A stretch of DNA of 64,000 bases from CAVYTF01 sp963771435 (GTDB lineage Bacteria; Bacteroidota; Bacteroidia; Chitinophagales; Chitinophagaceae), in the NCBI GenBank assembly GCA_963771435.1, contig CAVYTF010000018.1:123216-187215 (forward strand), given 5' to 3'. Of the stretch, positions 1 through 9,108 are shown one piece after another; position 1 is the stretch's first letter, and each line of letters opens with the position of its first letter. The notes beneath the pieces are model-generated. The model saw only the letters and a list, made by a program, of their open reading frames with translations. It was not told where the DNA came from and did not search any database. A program made the translations under genes and the position numbers.

Positions 1-1006
1 TGTTGTAATATAGGGCCTCGTTCCCGTTTGCTGTGTTATTACTTCCCGTAGTGTTGTATGCGAGGGCAGACTCCCCGTTGGCAGTGTTTTCGTTTCCTGT
101 AGTGTTGTTAACAAGAGCCAGGTGTCCATTTGCAGTGTTATAATTACCCGTGGTATTAGACAAAAGCGCAAAATATCCGTTTCCGGTATTGTAACTCCCC
201 GTGGTGTTATAATAAAGGGCGCTATACCCATCTGCAGTGTTATCATTTCCCGTGGTGTTGGAATACAGCGATTGATAAGCGGTAGCTGCATTATAACTCC
301 CCGTGGTATTGAAATAAAGGGTCTGGTAACCGGTAGCTGCATTATAACTCCCCGTTGTGTTGCTATAAAGGGCCTTGTTCCCGTTTGCAGTATTTTGATA
401 GCCTGTAGTATTAAAATAAAGAGATTGATAACCGGTAGCCACATTCCCTGTACCTGTTGTATTTGAATACAGCGCCTCATACCCCACTGCCGTAAGATTG
501 CTCACCGTGCTGCTATACAGCGTACCGTACCCAACAGCAGTATTGTTGCTGCCGGTCACATTCGTATAAAGGGACTGACCGCCATTTGCAAGGTTATAAC
601 TGCCCGTCGTGTTATAATTAAGCGTTTGGCGCCCGATCCCGGTATTGTATTGCCCTGTCGTGTTGTATTGCAATGTTGTAGCTCCGTTCGCAACATTAAA
701 CGAACCCGTAAGGCTAATTCCCCCTAATGCAGCATATCCAAGTGCGGTATTTTCTATCGGTGGGTTACTGCCTGAAGCGTTTTGCAGGCATAGGAACCCG
801 ATACCCGTATTATAATGGCTGCCTGTATAAGTACCCTCAACAATACCCCCTTTCCTGCCGTCAAGAATAAAGTTTAATGGAAAAGCATTGGTAGTGCCCA
901 AAACATTACCGCTAACAGCTGCATTGCCTGCCAGGCTCCAGCTTTGTGCATGTGCAGCCTGTATCATAATTAGAAACACCGCTGTAAAGAAGATGTTTTT
1001 TTTCAT
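1..1006 (-). CDS. YadA-head-like repeat surface protein (3' end outside window)
   Basis: Read on the minus strand from the ATG at 1004-1006, this is a secreted protein. A signal peptide of about 20 residues ends in AHA-QSW, followed by a unique region of about 50 residues. The rest is a run of 17-residue repeats of the form NTTGSYNAATGYQ.LY.., at least 14 copies up to the window edge. Such N-T-G/A-x-G repeats resemble trimeric-autotransporter (YadA) head repeats, which stack as left-handed beta rolls and are common in Bacteroidota surface proteins, often followed by a tail-fibre/chaperone end. The C-terminus lies beyond position 1, so anchoring cannot be judged. The 51-bp DNA repeats make copy-number change likely. 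An apparent plus-strand reading frame over 122-466 is a by-product of the repeats. Confidence 0.75.
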   Translation of the reverse strand, partial: MKKNIFFTAVFLIMIQAAHAQSWSLAGNAAVSGNVLGTTNAFPLNFILDGRKGGIVEGTYTGSHYNTGIGFLCLQNASGSNPPIENTALGYAALGGISLTGSFNVANGATTLQYNTTGQYNTGIGRQTLNYNTTGSYNLANGGQSLYTNVTGSNNTAVGYGTLYSSTVSNLTAVGYEALYSNTTGTGNVATGYQSLYFNTTGYQNTANGNKALYSNTTGSYNAATGYQTLYFNTTGSYNAATAYQSLYSNTTGNDNTADGYSALYYNTTGSYNTGNGYFALLSNTTGNYNTANGHLALVNNTTGNENTANGESALAYNTTGSNNTANGNEALYYN

Positions 1007-1177
1007 ATTTAATATTTTTTATAATGGGGAATACAGGATAAGAGAAACATTGCTTTTTTGCAATGCCTTAACAATACTAAGCGCTTTATTACTATGAAAC
1101 AAATTTTCTTCTTCGCAATATCTCATAACATAGCGTTCGCATAGGAAGGGCATCGCAGTTAATTCAACCATTAACCA

Positions 1178-1339
1178 TTTTCCTATCGAAGGGTGGGACA
1201 CCCATCGAAATTTTCCTATCGATGGGTGTCCCCACCCATCGAAATTTCCTATCGGTGGCAATTGAGCCTAACCGATCAACCATTCAACTAAATATAATTG
1301 AACGAGCTTTCCTATCGGTGGGTGTCCCACCCATCGAAA
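1178..1339. repeat. Interspersed palindromic repeat, three copies
   Basis: Three near-identical inverted repeats, at about 1178-1210, 1211-1244 and 1307-1339, read TTTCcTATCG.TGGGTG, a short C-rich loop, then CACCCATCGAAA. Each can fold into a hairpin with a stem of about 12 bp. A fourth, truncated copy (TTTCCTATCGGTGG) starts at about 1245. They lie between two genes transcribed away from each other and resemble REP/MITE-type elements. Confidence 0.7.
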
Positions 1340-1420
1340 TGATTTTTTTGCTTTCTGCGCTTTAGAGCCAATTGAGTCTAACCGGTCAACCATTCAACTA
1401 AATATAATTGAACGAGCTTT
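1259..1420. repeat. 52-bp direct repeat pair flanking a palindrome
   Basis: The segment 1259-1310 recurs at 1369-1420 with two mismatches (C/T and A/G), 110 bp apart. One palindromic element and a short AT-rich stretch lie between the copies. The second copy ends about 20 bp before the ATG of the SRPBCC gene, so it forms part of that gene's leader. The arrangement suggests insertion or local duplication of a palindromic element. Confidence 0.75.
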
Positions 1421-1440
1421 GTCGCAACACGAACCGCAAT

Positions 1441-1902
1441 ATGCTGCAACAACTCATCAGGCGCCAGGTCATAAAAAGCGACATCAAGACCATTTGGTCT
1501 TTTATCAGTTCCCCAAAAAACCTCGCTGCGATAACACCACCAAACATCGGCTTTAGCATACTCAACCAGGCAAACCCCTTAGAAAAAGTGTACGCAGGGC
1601 AGCTTATCCAGTACCATATTTCCCCGCTGCTGAACATTAAGCTATATTGGGTAACCGAAATAACCCACGTCAGAGAAAACGATTATTTTATTGATGAGCA
1701 GCGCTTTGGCCCCTATAAATTTTGGCACCACCAGCATTTTTTAAAACAAGTCAACGGAGGAGTAGAAATGACCGATATAGTACATTACAAACCCCCCTTC
1801 GGCCCAATAGGAACAATTGCAAACAACCTCTTCATCAAAAAACAACTAAAACACATATTTGATTATCGTTATGAAAAGATAGAGGAACTCTTTAATAAAT
1901 AA
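1441..1902 (+). CDS. SRPBCC-fold ligand-binding protein
   Basis: A 153-residue cytosolic protein. The N-terminal pattern (IKSDIKTIWSFISSPKNL..ITPP) and the late FGPYKFWHHQH and YKPPFGPIG segments are typical of the SRPBCC/START-like ligand-binding family (cell-division-inhibitor SulA-like or cyclase/dehydrase annotations), which bind hydrophobic ligands in a helix-grip cavity. No catalytic residues can be assigned. An upstream in-frame TTG at 1408 lies inside the 52-bp direct repeat, so the ATG at 1441 is preferred; it gives the family's usual length. The flanks are repeat-rich DNA on both sides and no operon partner is visible. The ligand is unknown. Confidence 0.7.
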   Translation: MLQQLIRRQVIKSDIKTIWSFISSPKNLAAITPPNIGFSILNQANPLEKVYAGQLIQYHISPLLNIKLYWVTEITHVRENDYFIDEQRFGPYKFWHHQHFLKQVNGGVEMTDIVHYKPPFGPIGTIANNLFIKKQLKHIFDYRYEKIEELFNK

Positions 1903-2028
1903 TGGTTGTCAACAAGCTTATATTTTTTTATAAAACAAATTCTCAGTAATTTTCAGTTTTTCTCTGATGCCCCTTTTTTAAAGCACAAACTATATATCTT
2001 TTTCTCATTTTATCCTCAAAGAATCACC

Positions 2029-2127
2029 CTTATAGAGACAATATAGAGACCTTATAGAGACTTTATAGAGACCTTACTCCCACTCAAAGCCCACTCAATG
2101 TCCACCTAAAGCCCACTCAAAGCTATA
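2029..2127. repeat. 11-bp tandem array, 9 units (copy 1 of a dispersed family)
   Basis: Exactly 99 bp made of nine 11-bp units: four of the form yTTATAGAGAC followed by five of the form TCAAAGCCCAC. No indels break the register. The same two-part array recurs inverted at 52649-52747, diverged at 51025-51134, and as the second half only at 26324-26377 and 32104-32157. It lies in the 426-bp gap before ppc; the rest of that gap shows nothing else recognisable. Confidence 0.85.
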
Positions 2128-2328
2128 CTTAATCCATAGCAACGCCCTCTCCCCCTCATTTTCACCCCTTGAACAACTGGATCGGCCAATACTTCAAAAA
2201 CATTCCCTACTTATTTAGCCTTTTTATTTAATTTCATCCTTTCAGATAATGATTGCTGCCATCAAACCAATTTAATTAATATCGTATGGATTCTCTATGC
2301 TAATAACTCTCTGCAGCAATTCAAAACC

Positions 2329-4857
2329 ATGGTAGGCATTCGTTTTCAGTTATATAATAGTTTATTTACCTCCCTGCCCTTCCACCGCATTGAAAAAACG
2401 GGCGTGCTGCTATCCCTGTTCCTCATCCACTGCGAAGAAGGATTCTCCAAAAACCTCAGCCCTATAGACATAATAGATTCCTTTATCAAACAATATACTT
2501 CCATAAAAGAAGAAAAAGAAAGCATTGACCTGCTGTTCAGGTTTGTGCAGTACACAGAAAGGCAGGTCGTATTGTTCGATGCACTGGAAGATGCTGCTTT
2601 CAGCGAAGTAAACGACATGAATGGCCCCGGCACATTAAAACAGTTACAGTCTGAAATAGAGCAACTGCGCAATGAAGACCAACTTGCAACAACCCTCAAA
2701 GACTTTTCCGTTCGTATCGTGCTCACCGCCCACCCTACTCAATTCTATACCGGAGAGGTCCTGGGCATCATCCATGACCTCTCCGAAGCGCTGGCAGAAG
2801 AAAACCCGGGGTTGATAAATCAGTACCTGCAGCAGCTGGGCAGAACATCTTTCCTGAAAAAACAAAAACCAACTCCTTATGACGAGGCGGTAAGCCTGTT
2901 ATGGTATCTCGAAAATATATTTTATCCTGCCTCAGGCCGCATCTTATCTTTTATAAAGAGCAATATTTTCTCCGGCACTGGCAAAAACCCTGTTATACGA
3001 ATGGGCTTTTGGCCTGGCGGCGACAGGGATGGCAACCCATTTGTAAAAACAGGTACTACCCTAAAAGTAGCAGAGGCTCTTCGCCGTGGCATTTTGGGAT
3101 GTTACTATAGGGATGTCCGCAAACTCAAACGCAGGCTCACTTTTAAAGGTGTGGAAAGCATGCTGGAAGCGCTTGAAATAAAACTATATGACTGCCTTTT
3201 TGTTGCCGGCTGCAAAACCACCCTGCTCAAAGATGAGATGCTCCAAACGCTCACTGACATGCGGGAAATACTCATCAGCCAGCACAACAGTTTATTCCTT
3301 AACCTGCTGGAGAACTTCATCAACAAGGTAGAAATATTCGGTTTGTATTTCGCCACATTGGATATACGGCAGGATAGTTCCGTGCATGAAAAACTAATAC
3401 TGGAAGTTGTCTCTAAAACCAAAATACTTCCTGCAAACTATGCCCAGCTTGATTACAAAAAAAAGATGTCAGCCCTTGCAAATATCAACACAGCAATTGA
3501 CGCATCTCTTTTTGAAAATGAATTGTACACCGACATAATTGAAGTGGCCGCCGCAGTTAAAAAAATACAATTACAGAATGGGGAAGAAGGCTGCAACCGG
3601 TACATCATCAGCCACACCACCAGCGCAATTAATGTAATGGAAGTATATGCCATATTTTTATTGGCAGGATGGGAAAAAGAAACCCTGCAAATAGATATTG
3701 TCCCCCTTTTTGAAACAATCGACGACCTGCAAAACGCCGCCTCAGTAATGCAAACCCTTTATGCTGACAATACATACCACACTCACCTCCACCTGCGCAG
3801 CAATACCCAAACCATTATGCTCGGCTTTTCTGACGGCACAAAAGACGGCGGCTATTTAACCGCCAACTGGGGCATTTATAAAGCAAAAGAATCGCTTACA
3901 AGAGTTTCAAAAGAGCATGGCATTAATGTCGTGTTTTTTGATGGCCGTGGTGGGCCGCCCGCAAGGGGTGGTGGCAAAACGCATAAGTTTTACGCCTCTA
4001 TGGGCAATAACATTTCCAGTAAAGAGATACAATTAACTGTGCAGGGGCAAACAGTAAGTTCAAATTTTGGCACCATCGACTCTGCACAGTTCAACATTGA
4101 GCAACTCATTAACGCAGGCATCTCAAACGAACTTTTTGCTGCAAGAAAAACAGGGCTGACTCAGGCAGAAGAAACATTAATAGATCAATTGTCCCGGGAA
4201 AGTTTTATTGCTTATTCGGCTTTAAAAAAGCATCCCTGCTTTTTAGAATATCTCACCGAAGCAAGCGCTTTAAAATATTACGCCGAAACAAATATCGGCA
4301 GCCGGCCTGCAAAGCGCGGCGCAGGCAAACTCACTTTCAACGACCTGCGCGCCATTCCTTTTGTGGGCGCATGGAGCCAGTTAAAACAAAATGTTCCCGG
4401 TTATTATGGTGTCGGGAGTGCCTTAAATAAACTAAAAGATGCTGGCAAATGGAAAGAGCTGCAAGAATTATATCAGCATTCTTTATTCTTCAAAACCCTA
4501 ATGGACAATTGCGAAATGGCCATGAAGAAAAGCTTTTTCCCGCTCACCTCCTTCCTGTCAACACACAAAAAGTTTGGGGGAATATGGAAGATGATTTTTG
4601 AAGAATATAAACTAACAAAGCAAATGGTGCTGCAACTTGCCGGCCATACAGAATTAATGGAAACTTACCCCGTCGAAAGCCTTTCCGTCCAAATGCGCGA
4701 ACGCATTGTGCTGCCCCTCGCGGCCATTCAGCAATACAGCATAACAAAACTCCGCAGCGCAGGGGAGGGGCAGGCCAGCCCTTTCAAAGACGCCTATGAA
4801 AAGCTCGTCATGCGCTGCTCTTTCGGCCTAATTAATGCAGGAAGAAATTCTGCGTAA
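2329..4857 (+). CDS. ppc: Phosphoenolpyruvate carboxylase
   Basis: An 842-residue enzyme that carboxylates PEP with bicarbonate to oxaloacetate, refilling the TCA cycle. Diagnostic motifs are all present: LTAHPTQ with the catalytic His at about 132-138, GGDRDGNPFV at about 230, GFSDGTKDGGY at about 500, the Gly-rich FDGRGGPPARGGG loop at about 537-549, and IPFVGAWSQ followed by PGYYG near 680-700. The C-terminus ends INAGRNSA rather than the canonical QNTG tail that bacterial enzymes use in the active site, which may reflect this lineage's divergent PEPC. Length is slightly below the usual 870-930. It stands alone, and its 3' end is served by a hairpin shared with the convergent gene. Confidence 0.93.
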   Translation: MVGIRFQLYNSLFTSLPFHRIEKTGVLLSLFLIHCEEGFSKNLSPIDIIDSFIKQYTSIKEEKESIDLLFRFVQYTERQVVLFDALEDAAFSEVNDMNGPGTLKQLQSEIEQLRNEDQLATTLKDFSVRIVLTAHPTQFYTGEVLGIIHDLSEALAEENPGLINQYLQQLGRTSFLKKQKPTPYDEAVSLLWYLENIFYPASGRILSFIKSNIFSGTGKNPVIRMGFWPGGDRDGNPFVKTGTTLKVAEALRRGILGCYYRDVRKLKRRLTFKGVESMLEALEIKLYDCLFVAGCKTTLLKDEMLQTLTDMREILISQHNSLFLNLLENFINKVEIFGLYFATLDIRQDSSVHEKLILEVVSKTKILPANYAQLDYKKKMSALANINTAIDASLFENELYTDIIEVAAAVKKIQLQNGEEGCNRYIISHTTSAINVMEVYAIFLLAGWEKETLQIDIVPLFETIDDLQNAASVMQTLYADNTYHTHLHLRSNTQTIMLGFSDGTKDGGYLTANWGIYKAKESLTRVSKEHGINVVFFDGRGGPPARGGGKTHKFYASMGNNISSKEIQLTVQGQTVSSNFGTIDSAQFNIEQLINAGISNELFAARKTGLTQAEETLIDQLSRESFIAYSALKKHPCFLEYLTEASALKYYAETNIGSRPAKRGAGKLTFNDLRAIPFVGAWSQLKQNVPGYYGVGSALNKLKDAGKWKELQELYQHSLFFKTLMDNCEMAMKKSFFPLTSFLSTHKKFGGIWKMIFEEYKLTKQMVLQLAGHTELMETYPVESLSVQMRERIVLPLAAIQQYSITKLRSAGEGQASPFKDAYEKLVMRCSFGLINAGRNSA

Positions 4858-4869
4858 ACACTCATAATA

Positions 4870-4905
4870 ATAAAAAAGCCACTTGAGAGTGGCTTAGTTC
4901 TATAC
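4870..4905. terminator. Bidirectional intrinsic terminator
   Basis: An 8-bp perfect stem AAGCCACT/AGTGGCTT (4876-4883 and 4888-4895) with a TGAG loop is flanked by an A-run on the left and a T-rich stretch on the right. It sits between the convergent ends of ppc and the gene at 4911-5633. Confidence 0.75.
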
Positions 4906-4910
4906 ATTTT

Positions 4911-5633
4911 TTATCCCACCTTCACCGGCGGTGGTGCAGGTGCCACTTTATCCTTTCCCCGCGCCCGCAGGTTATCCGTTTTGCGCACCTGTTCATAGCC
5001 CGCAACAAAACTATTTTCCGCATCGTCATCATCGTCCGCCATCCCTTCTATCAGTTTATCCAGCAGTTCCAGCTTTGTATGCGTGTCAGCAAAATAAGGT
5101 TTAAACCAAGCCGTGCTCGCGCTGCGCACCCCCCGAACCTCCTTTATAGCAGGTATTTCCGGCGTCACCAGGTCGATCGCATCCTGCGCCGCACCCACGC
5201 CCGTCGTTGTAATTTTATAATCAGGGTTTGGTGCAGGCAGCGTCGCCAGCGCAGCATTCGCCTGTGTCACAATATTATTGCAAACCAGCAAAGCAGCCTC
5301 TTCCCCAAGCTCTTCCAGCGCGCTTCTTGAATAGTGAACCGCATCCCGCATGATAATATTGCCCACTCCGCTCGCATAGTTATACACCCTCACGCCCAGC
5401 TTATAAGCCAGGTCAAGCATCGTTTCATAATCAATATTTTTCTGGTCGGTCACCCCCGTTGTGCCATTTGCCTGCTGCACAGTGGCCGCCGCATCAATAT
5501 TTCCTTTTGAAGTAGTAAAAGCTTTAACTCCTGCGCTCACTACCGAGTTCCCGCCCCACACAAGTGAGTTGTCGTTCAGATATTTGATCGTCGCATTCAG
5601 CATCGCCAGCGTATTTAGTTGAGGCCTTGTCAT
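4911..5633 (-). CDS. Conserved Bacteroidota protein of unknown function
   Basis: A 240-residue protein without signal peptide or membrane segment. Features seen are an N-terminal helix (LNTLAMLNATIKYL), a Ser/Ala-rich helical core, NYASGVGN and a YSRSALEELGEE segment, an acidic DDDDD stretch near 205, and a Lys/Pro-rich tail (APAPPPVKVG). The layout resembles a family of all-helical hypothetical proteins common in Bacteroidota, for which no function can be given. It is convergent with ppc and followed upstream by the large 21-bp array. The start ATG at 5631-5633 is the first in frame. Confidence 0.6.
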   Translation of the reverse strand: MTRPQLNTLAMLNATIKYLNDNSLVWGGNSVVSAGVKAFTTSKGNIDAAATVQQANGTTGVTDQKNIDYETMLDLAYKLGVRVYNYASGVGNIIMRDAVHYSRSALEELGEEAALLVCNNIVTQANAALATLPAPNPDYKITTTGVGAAQDAIDLVTPEIPAIKEVRGVRSASTAWFKPYFADTHTKLELLDKLIEGMADDDDDAENSFVAGYEQVRKTDNLRARGKDKVAPAPPPVKVG

Positions 5634-5740
5634 GGTTATTCTATTTAAAAACGAAAGTAATTATATAAAACAAACTTAAAAAATATTTATTCGCTCTCTC
5701 AAAATCGTTTTTTAACTGCGGAGACACGTAAAAGATATGC

Positions 5741-6685
5741 AGAGATAGCTGCATGGTCATAAGAGATGCCTGCATGATGCTCAGAGATAGCTGCAAGGCA
5801 CTAAGAGATGCTTGCATGACGTGCAGAGCAGACTACATGGCAGTAAGAGACAACTAAATGATGCAAAGAGCTGACTACATGGCAGTAAGAGACGCCTAAA
5901 TGATGCTCAGAGAAGATTTTGGGGTTATAAAAGACACCTCCATCATGCCCAAAGAAGAATTTGGGGCTATAAGAGACACCTGCCTGATGTGCACAGAAGA
6001 ATTTGGGGTTATAAGAGACGCCTGCCTGATGTACGCAGAAGAATTTGGGGCTATAAGAGACACCTGCCTGATGTGCACAGAAGAATTTGGGGTTATAAGA
6101 GACGCCTGCCTGATGTACGCAGAAGAATTTGGGGTTATAAGAGACGCCTGCCTGGTGTACGCAGAAGATTTTGAGGTTATAAAAGACACCTCCATCATGC
6201 CCAAAGAAGATTTTGGGGTTATAAGAGACACCTGCCTGGTGTACGCAGAAGAATTTGGGGTTATAAAAGACGCCTGCCTGATGTACGCAGAAGAATTTGG
6301 GGTTATAAGAGACACCTGCCTGGTGTACGCAGAAGAATTTGGGGTTATAAGAGACGCCTGCCTAATGTACGCAGAAGAATTTGGGGTAATAAGAGACGCC
6401 TGCCTGGTGTACGCAGAAGAATTTGGGGCTATAAGAGACACCTGCCTGATGTACGCAGAAGAATTTGGGGTTATAAGAGACGCCTGCCTAATGTACGCAG
6501 AAGAATTTGGGGTTATAAGAGACGCCTGCCTAATGTACGCAGAAGAATTTGGGGCTATAAGAGACACCTGCCTGATGTGCACAGAAGAATTTGGGGTTAT
6601 AAGAGACGCTTATGAGATGCAAAGAGATAGCTTTATGTTAATAAGAAACACCTTTATCATAATAAGAGATGATTTTGGGCGATGC
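5741..6685. repeat. 21/42-bp tandem array, 45 units in perfect register
   Basis: 945 bp equals 45 units of 21 bp with no indel: unit starts at 5741, 6014 and 6665 all fall on the same 21-bp grid. In the left part every unit is an AGAGA..GCTGCATG..-type variant. From about 5890 two forms alternate (agagacgcctgcctgatgtac and gcagaagaatttggggttata), making a 42-bp higher-order repeat. Because 42 is divisible by three, long open frames occur on both strands (about 351 codons plus, 228 minus). The left units contain stops and neither frame has a credible start or signal, so coding is doubtful. It lies between two minus-strand genes. Confidence 0.85.
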
Positions 6686-6733
6686 AGAAAAGCCTCCCAT
6701 AACCTTATAGGCAACCGATCAAAGCACAGCCAA

Positions 6734-8656
6734 TTATATTTTCGCCTTTTTTATCTCATCCACCACCGATGGATCCAAAAGAGTAGTAGTGTCGCCCAGG
6801 TTTTCTGTTTCGCCTTCAGCAATTTTCCTCAGTATCCTGCGCATTATTTTCCCGCTCCTTGTCTTTGGCAGGCCGGTTACAAACTGGATCTTATCAGGTT
6901 TGGCGATCGCCCCGATAACGCGCGTAACAGTTTGCAGAATATCTCTTTTTGTTAATGATTCATCCTCTTTTGAGCCGTTATAAATAATATAAGCATAAAT
7001 ACCCTGCCCTTTTATGTCGTGCGGGTAACCAACCACCGCGCTTTCCACCACCCCCTCGTGCATATTGATGGCGTTTTCCACTTCGGCAGTCCCAATGCGG
7101 TGGCCGCTCACGTTAAGCACATCATCCACCCTGCCGGTAATGCGGTAATTGCCGTCTTTATCTTTCATAGCCCCATCGCCGGTAAAATATAAACCCGGGT
7201 AATTGCTGAAATAATTCTTTTTACACCGCTCATGGTCGCCGTAAGTCGTCCTGATAATAGATGGCCATGGCGCTTTTATGCATAGGTTGCCACTGATGGT
7301 TTCATCCCCCTGTGCAATTATTTCTTTACCATTCTCATCAACAAGCACGGGTTCAATTCCCGGCAGCGGCAGCGTAGCCCAGGAGGGTTTTGCAGGAGTA
7401 ATGCCAGCCAAATTTGAAATTAAAATGCCACCCGTTTCTGTCTGCCACCAAGTATCCACAATGGGGCAATTTCTTTTGCCAATGTTTTCATCATACCAAT
7501 GCCAGGCCTCTTCGTTAATAGGCTCGCCCACAGTTCCCAACACTTTCAGAGAAGACAGATCTTTATCTTTTAATGGCTCTAAACCAAAAGCCATAAGGCT
7601 TCGTATAGCGGTGGGCGCAGTGTAGAGGATGTTTACTTTGTGCTTATCAATAATATCCCAAAGCCTTCCTGCATCCGGCCAGGTGGGGATTCCTTCAAAC
7701 ATCAATGAAGTAGCGCCTGCACTCAGAGGGCCATAAACAATATAGCTGTGCCCGGTGATCCAGCCAATATCAGCAGTGCAAAAGAAAATATCACCCGGCT
7801 GGTACTGAAATACATTTATGAAAGTATAATTAGTATAGACCATGTAGCCGGCGCTGCTATGCACCACACCCTTAGGTTTACCTGTGGAGCCGGAAGTGTA
7901 TAAAATGAACAACGGATCTTCGGCATCCATCTCTTCTGCCGGGCAATCTTGCAAGCCTTTTGCTTCTATTTTTTTTATTTCCTCATCCCACCATAGATCG
8001 CGGCCTTTTATCATGCTTACCGGAGAATGCGTCCTTCTGTAAACGATGACGCATTTTATTGTTTTGTTTCCTACAAGCGCATCGTCTATCACATTTTTTA
8101 GAGGAATATCTTTTGCTCCGCGAAAAGCGCCATCGCAGGTAATGATATATTCGGTTTTAGCATCGTCAAGCCTGTCTGCAATGCTTTGCGCACTGAAACC
8201 ACCAAACACCACGGAATGAATGGCGCCTATCCTTGCACAAGCAAGCACGGCAACAGCCAGTTCAGGTATCATTCCCATATAAATGCAAACCCTGCCGCCT
8301 TTTTTAACTCCATTATTTTTAAGAACATTGGCAAACAGGCAAATTTTAAGATAGAGTTCTCGGTAAGTGATTATGTGATGTTTTTCTTTAGGATCATTCG
8401 GTTCCCAAATAATGGCTGGAGTATCGGCATTTTTTTCCAGGTGCCTGTCTAAGCAGTTTTCAGTGATGTTCAGCTTTGCGCCTTTGAACCATTCTGTTTT
8501 GAGTTCGGTAAAATTCCATTCTAATACTTTATCCCATTTTTTTTTCCAGGAAAAACTTTTTGCTATTTTGCTCCAAAATATTTCAGGGCTTTTTATACTT
8601 TCTTCATACGCTTCGCGGTATTGTTTTTCTGATTTTAGCTGATGATCAAACGGCAT
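6734..8656 (-). CDS. acs: Acetyl-CoA synthetase
   Basis: A 640-residue AMP-forming acetate-CoA ligase that activates acetate through acetyl-AMP. An N-terminal ACAS_N-type domain (YREAYEESIKSPEIFWSKIA) is followed by the adenylation domain with the P-loop-like YTSGSTGKPKG near 250, DTWWQTETGG near 410, and YFTGDGAMKDKDG with the hinge Asp near 500. The C-terminal domain ends with PKTRSGKIMRR, whose Lys is the site acetylated for regulation in known enzymes. Length is typical (about 630-650). It is divergent from the small membrane protein/gldA unit. No protein acetyltransferase or deacetylase is nearby. Confidence 0.95.
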   Translation of the reverse strand: MPFDHQLKSEKQYREAYEESIKSPEIFWSKIAKSFSWKKKWDKVLEWNFTELKTEWFKGAKLNITENCLDRHLEKNADTPAIIWEPNDPKEKHHIITYRELYLKICLFANVLKNNGVKKGGRVCIYMGMIPELAVAVLACARIGAIHSVVFGGFSAQSIADRLDDAKTEYIITCDGAFRGAKDIPLKNVIDDALVGNKTIKCVIVYRRTHSPVSMIKGRDLWWDEEIKKIEAKGLQDCPAEEMDAEDPLFILYTSGSTGKPKGVVHSSAGYMVYTNYTFINVFQYQPGDIFFCTADIGWITGHSYIVYGPLSAGATSLMFEGIPTWPDAGRLWDIIDKHKVNILYTAPTAIRSLMAFGLEPLKDKDLSSLKVLGTVGEPINEEAWHWYDENIGKRNCPIVDTWWQTETGGILISNLAGITPAKPSWATLPLPGIEPVLVDENGKEIIAQGDETISGNLCIKAPWPSIIRTTYGDHERCKKNYFSNYPGLYFTGDGAMKDKDGNYRITGRVDDVLNVSGHRIGTAEVENAINMHEGVVESAVVGYPHDIKGQGIYAYIIYNGSKEDESLTKRDILQTVTRVIGAIAKPDKIQFVTGLPKTRSGKIMRRILRKIAEGETENLGDTTTLLDPSVVDEIKKAKI

Positions 8657-8702
8657 ATTATGTATTTAATTTTGAGCGATAAATTTACAAACTAGTTTTG
8701 TA

Positions 8703-8733
8703 TTTGCGTTTTCGGCGCAACAGTCTATATTTG
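8703..8733 (+). promoter_or_regulatory. Bacteroidota -33/-7 promoter
   Basis: TTTG at 8703-8706, 19 bp, then TATATTTG at 8726-8733 fits the TTTG-N17-23-TAnnTTTG consensus. It would start transcription near 8740 for the small membrane protein at 8801 and probably gldA after it. Confidence 0.65.
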
Positions 8734-8800
8734 GCGCGCCCATAAAAATTTAAAAGGTAAAAAAAAATTTGCGCAATTTCGCATTTTATAGAGGAAAAAC

Positions 8801-9082
8801 ATGATCCTGCATTTAATAGAAAGGTACACTACGCTTTACTGGATAATTTTCATTGGATTTATAGCTATAAAAATTATTTTTTCCATTGCAGTTGAGGGCA
8901 GGATACATGGTATGATCGATATTTTCGTCGTCCTTTTTAAATGGTATGATCATGTAACGCGCGCGATGGCAGAATCAAAGGATATTTCATCCCGGATGCG
9001 GATATTGAATCTTATTACCATCGGTATGGTTATATCTTTATTAATAGTATTATTGGTTGGTTTAATGAGATCCTATCTTTAA
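8801..9082 (+). CDS. Small two-helix membrane protein
   Basis: A 93-residue protein with hydrophobic segments at about 11-32 (LYWIIFIGFIAIKIIF) and 70-92, joined by a hydrophilic stretch with HVTRAMAESKDISSRMR. No family is recognised. It lies 26 bp upstream of the gldA-like gene under one apparent promoter, so it may be co-expressed with that ABC ATPase, but it is too small to be a GldF/GldG-type permease. Function unknown. Confidence 0.6.
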   Translation: MILHLIERYTTLYWIIFIGFIAIKIIFSIAVEGRIHGMIDIFVVLFKWYDHVTRAMAESKDISSRMRILNLITIGMVISLLIVLLVGLMRSYL

Positions 9083-9108
9083 GTATTTTTATCCAGCAAT
9101 TTTATAAA

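Noticed and set aside
122..466. Plus-strand 114-codon frame with IITRG-type repeats
   Set aside because: It is the complement of the YadA-head repeat gene, which has a signal peptide and family repeats on the minus strand.
5896..6955. Long open frames on both strands over the 42-bp array (351 codons plus, 228 codons minus)
   Set aside because: Any repeat with a period divisible by three stays open if one unit is open. Left-hand units contain stops, and there is no signal, start context or domain.
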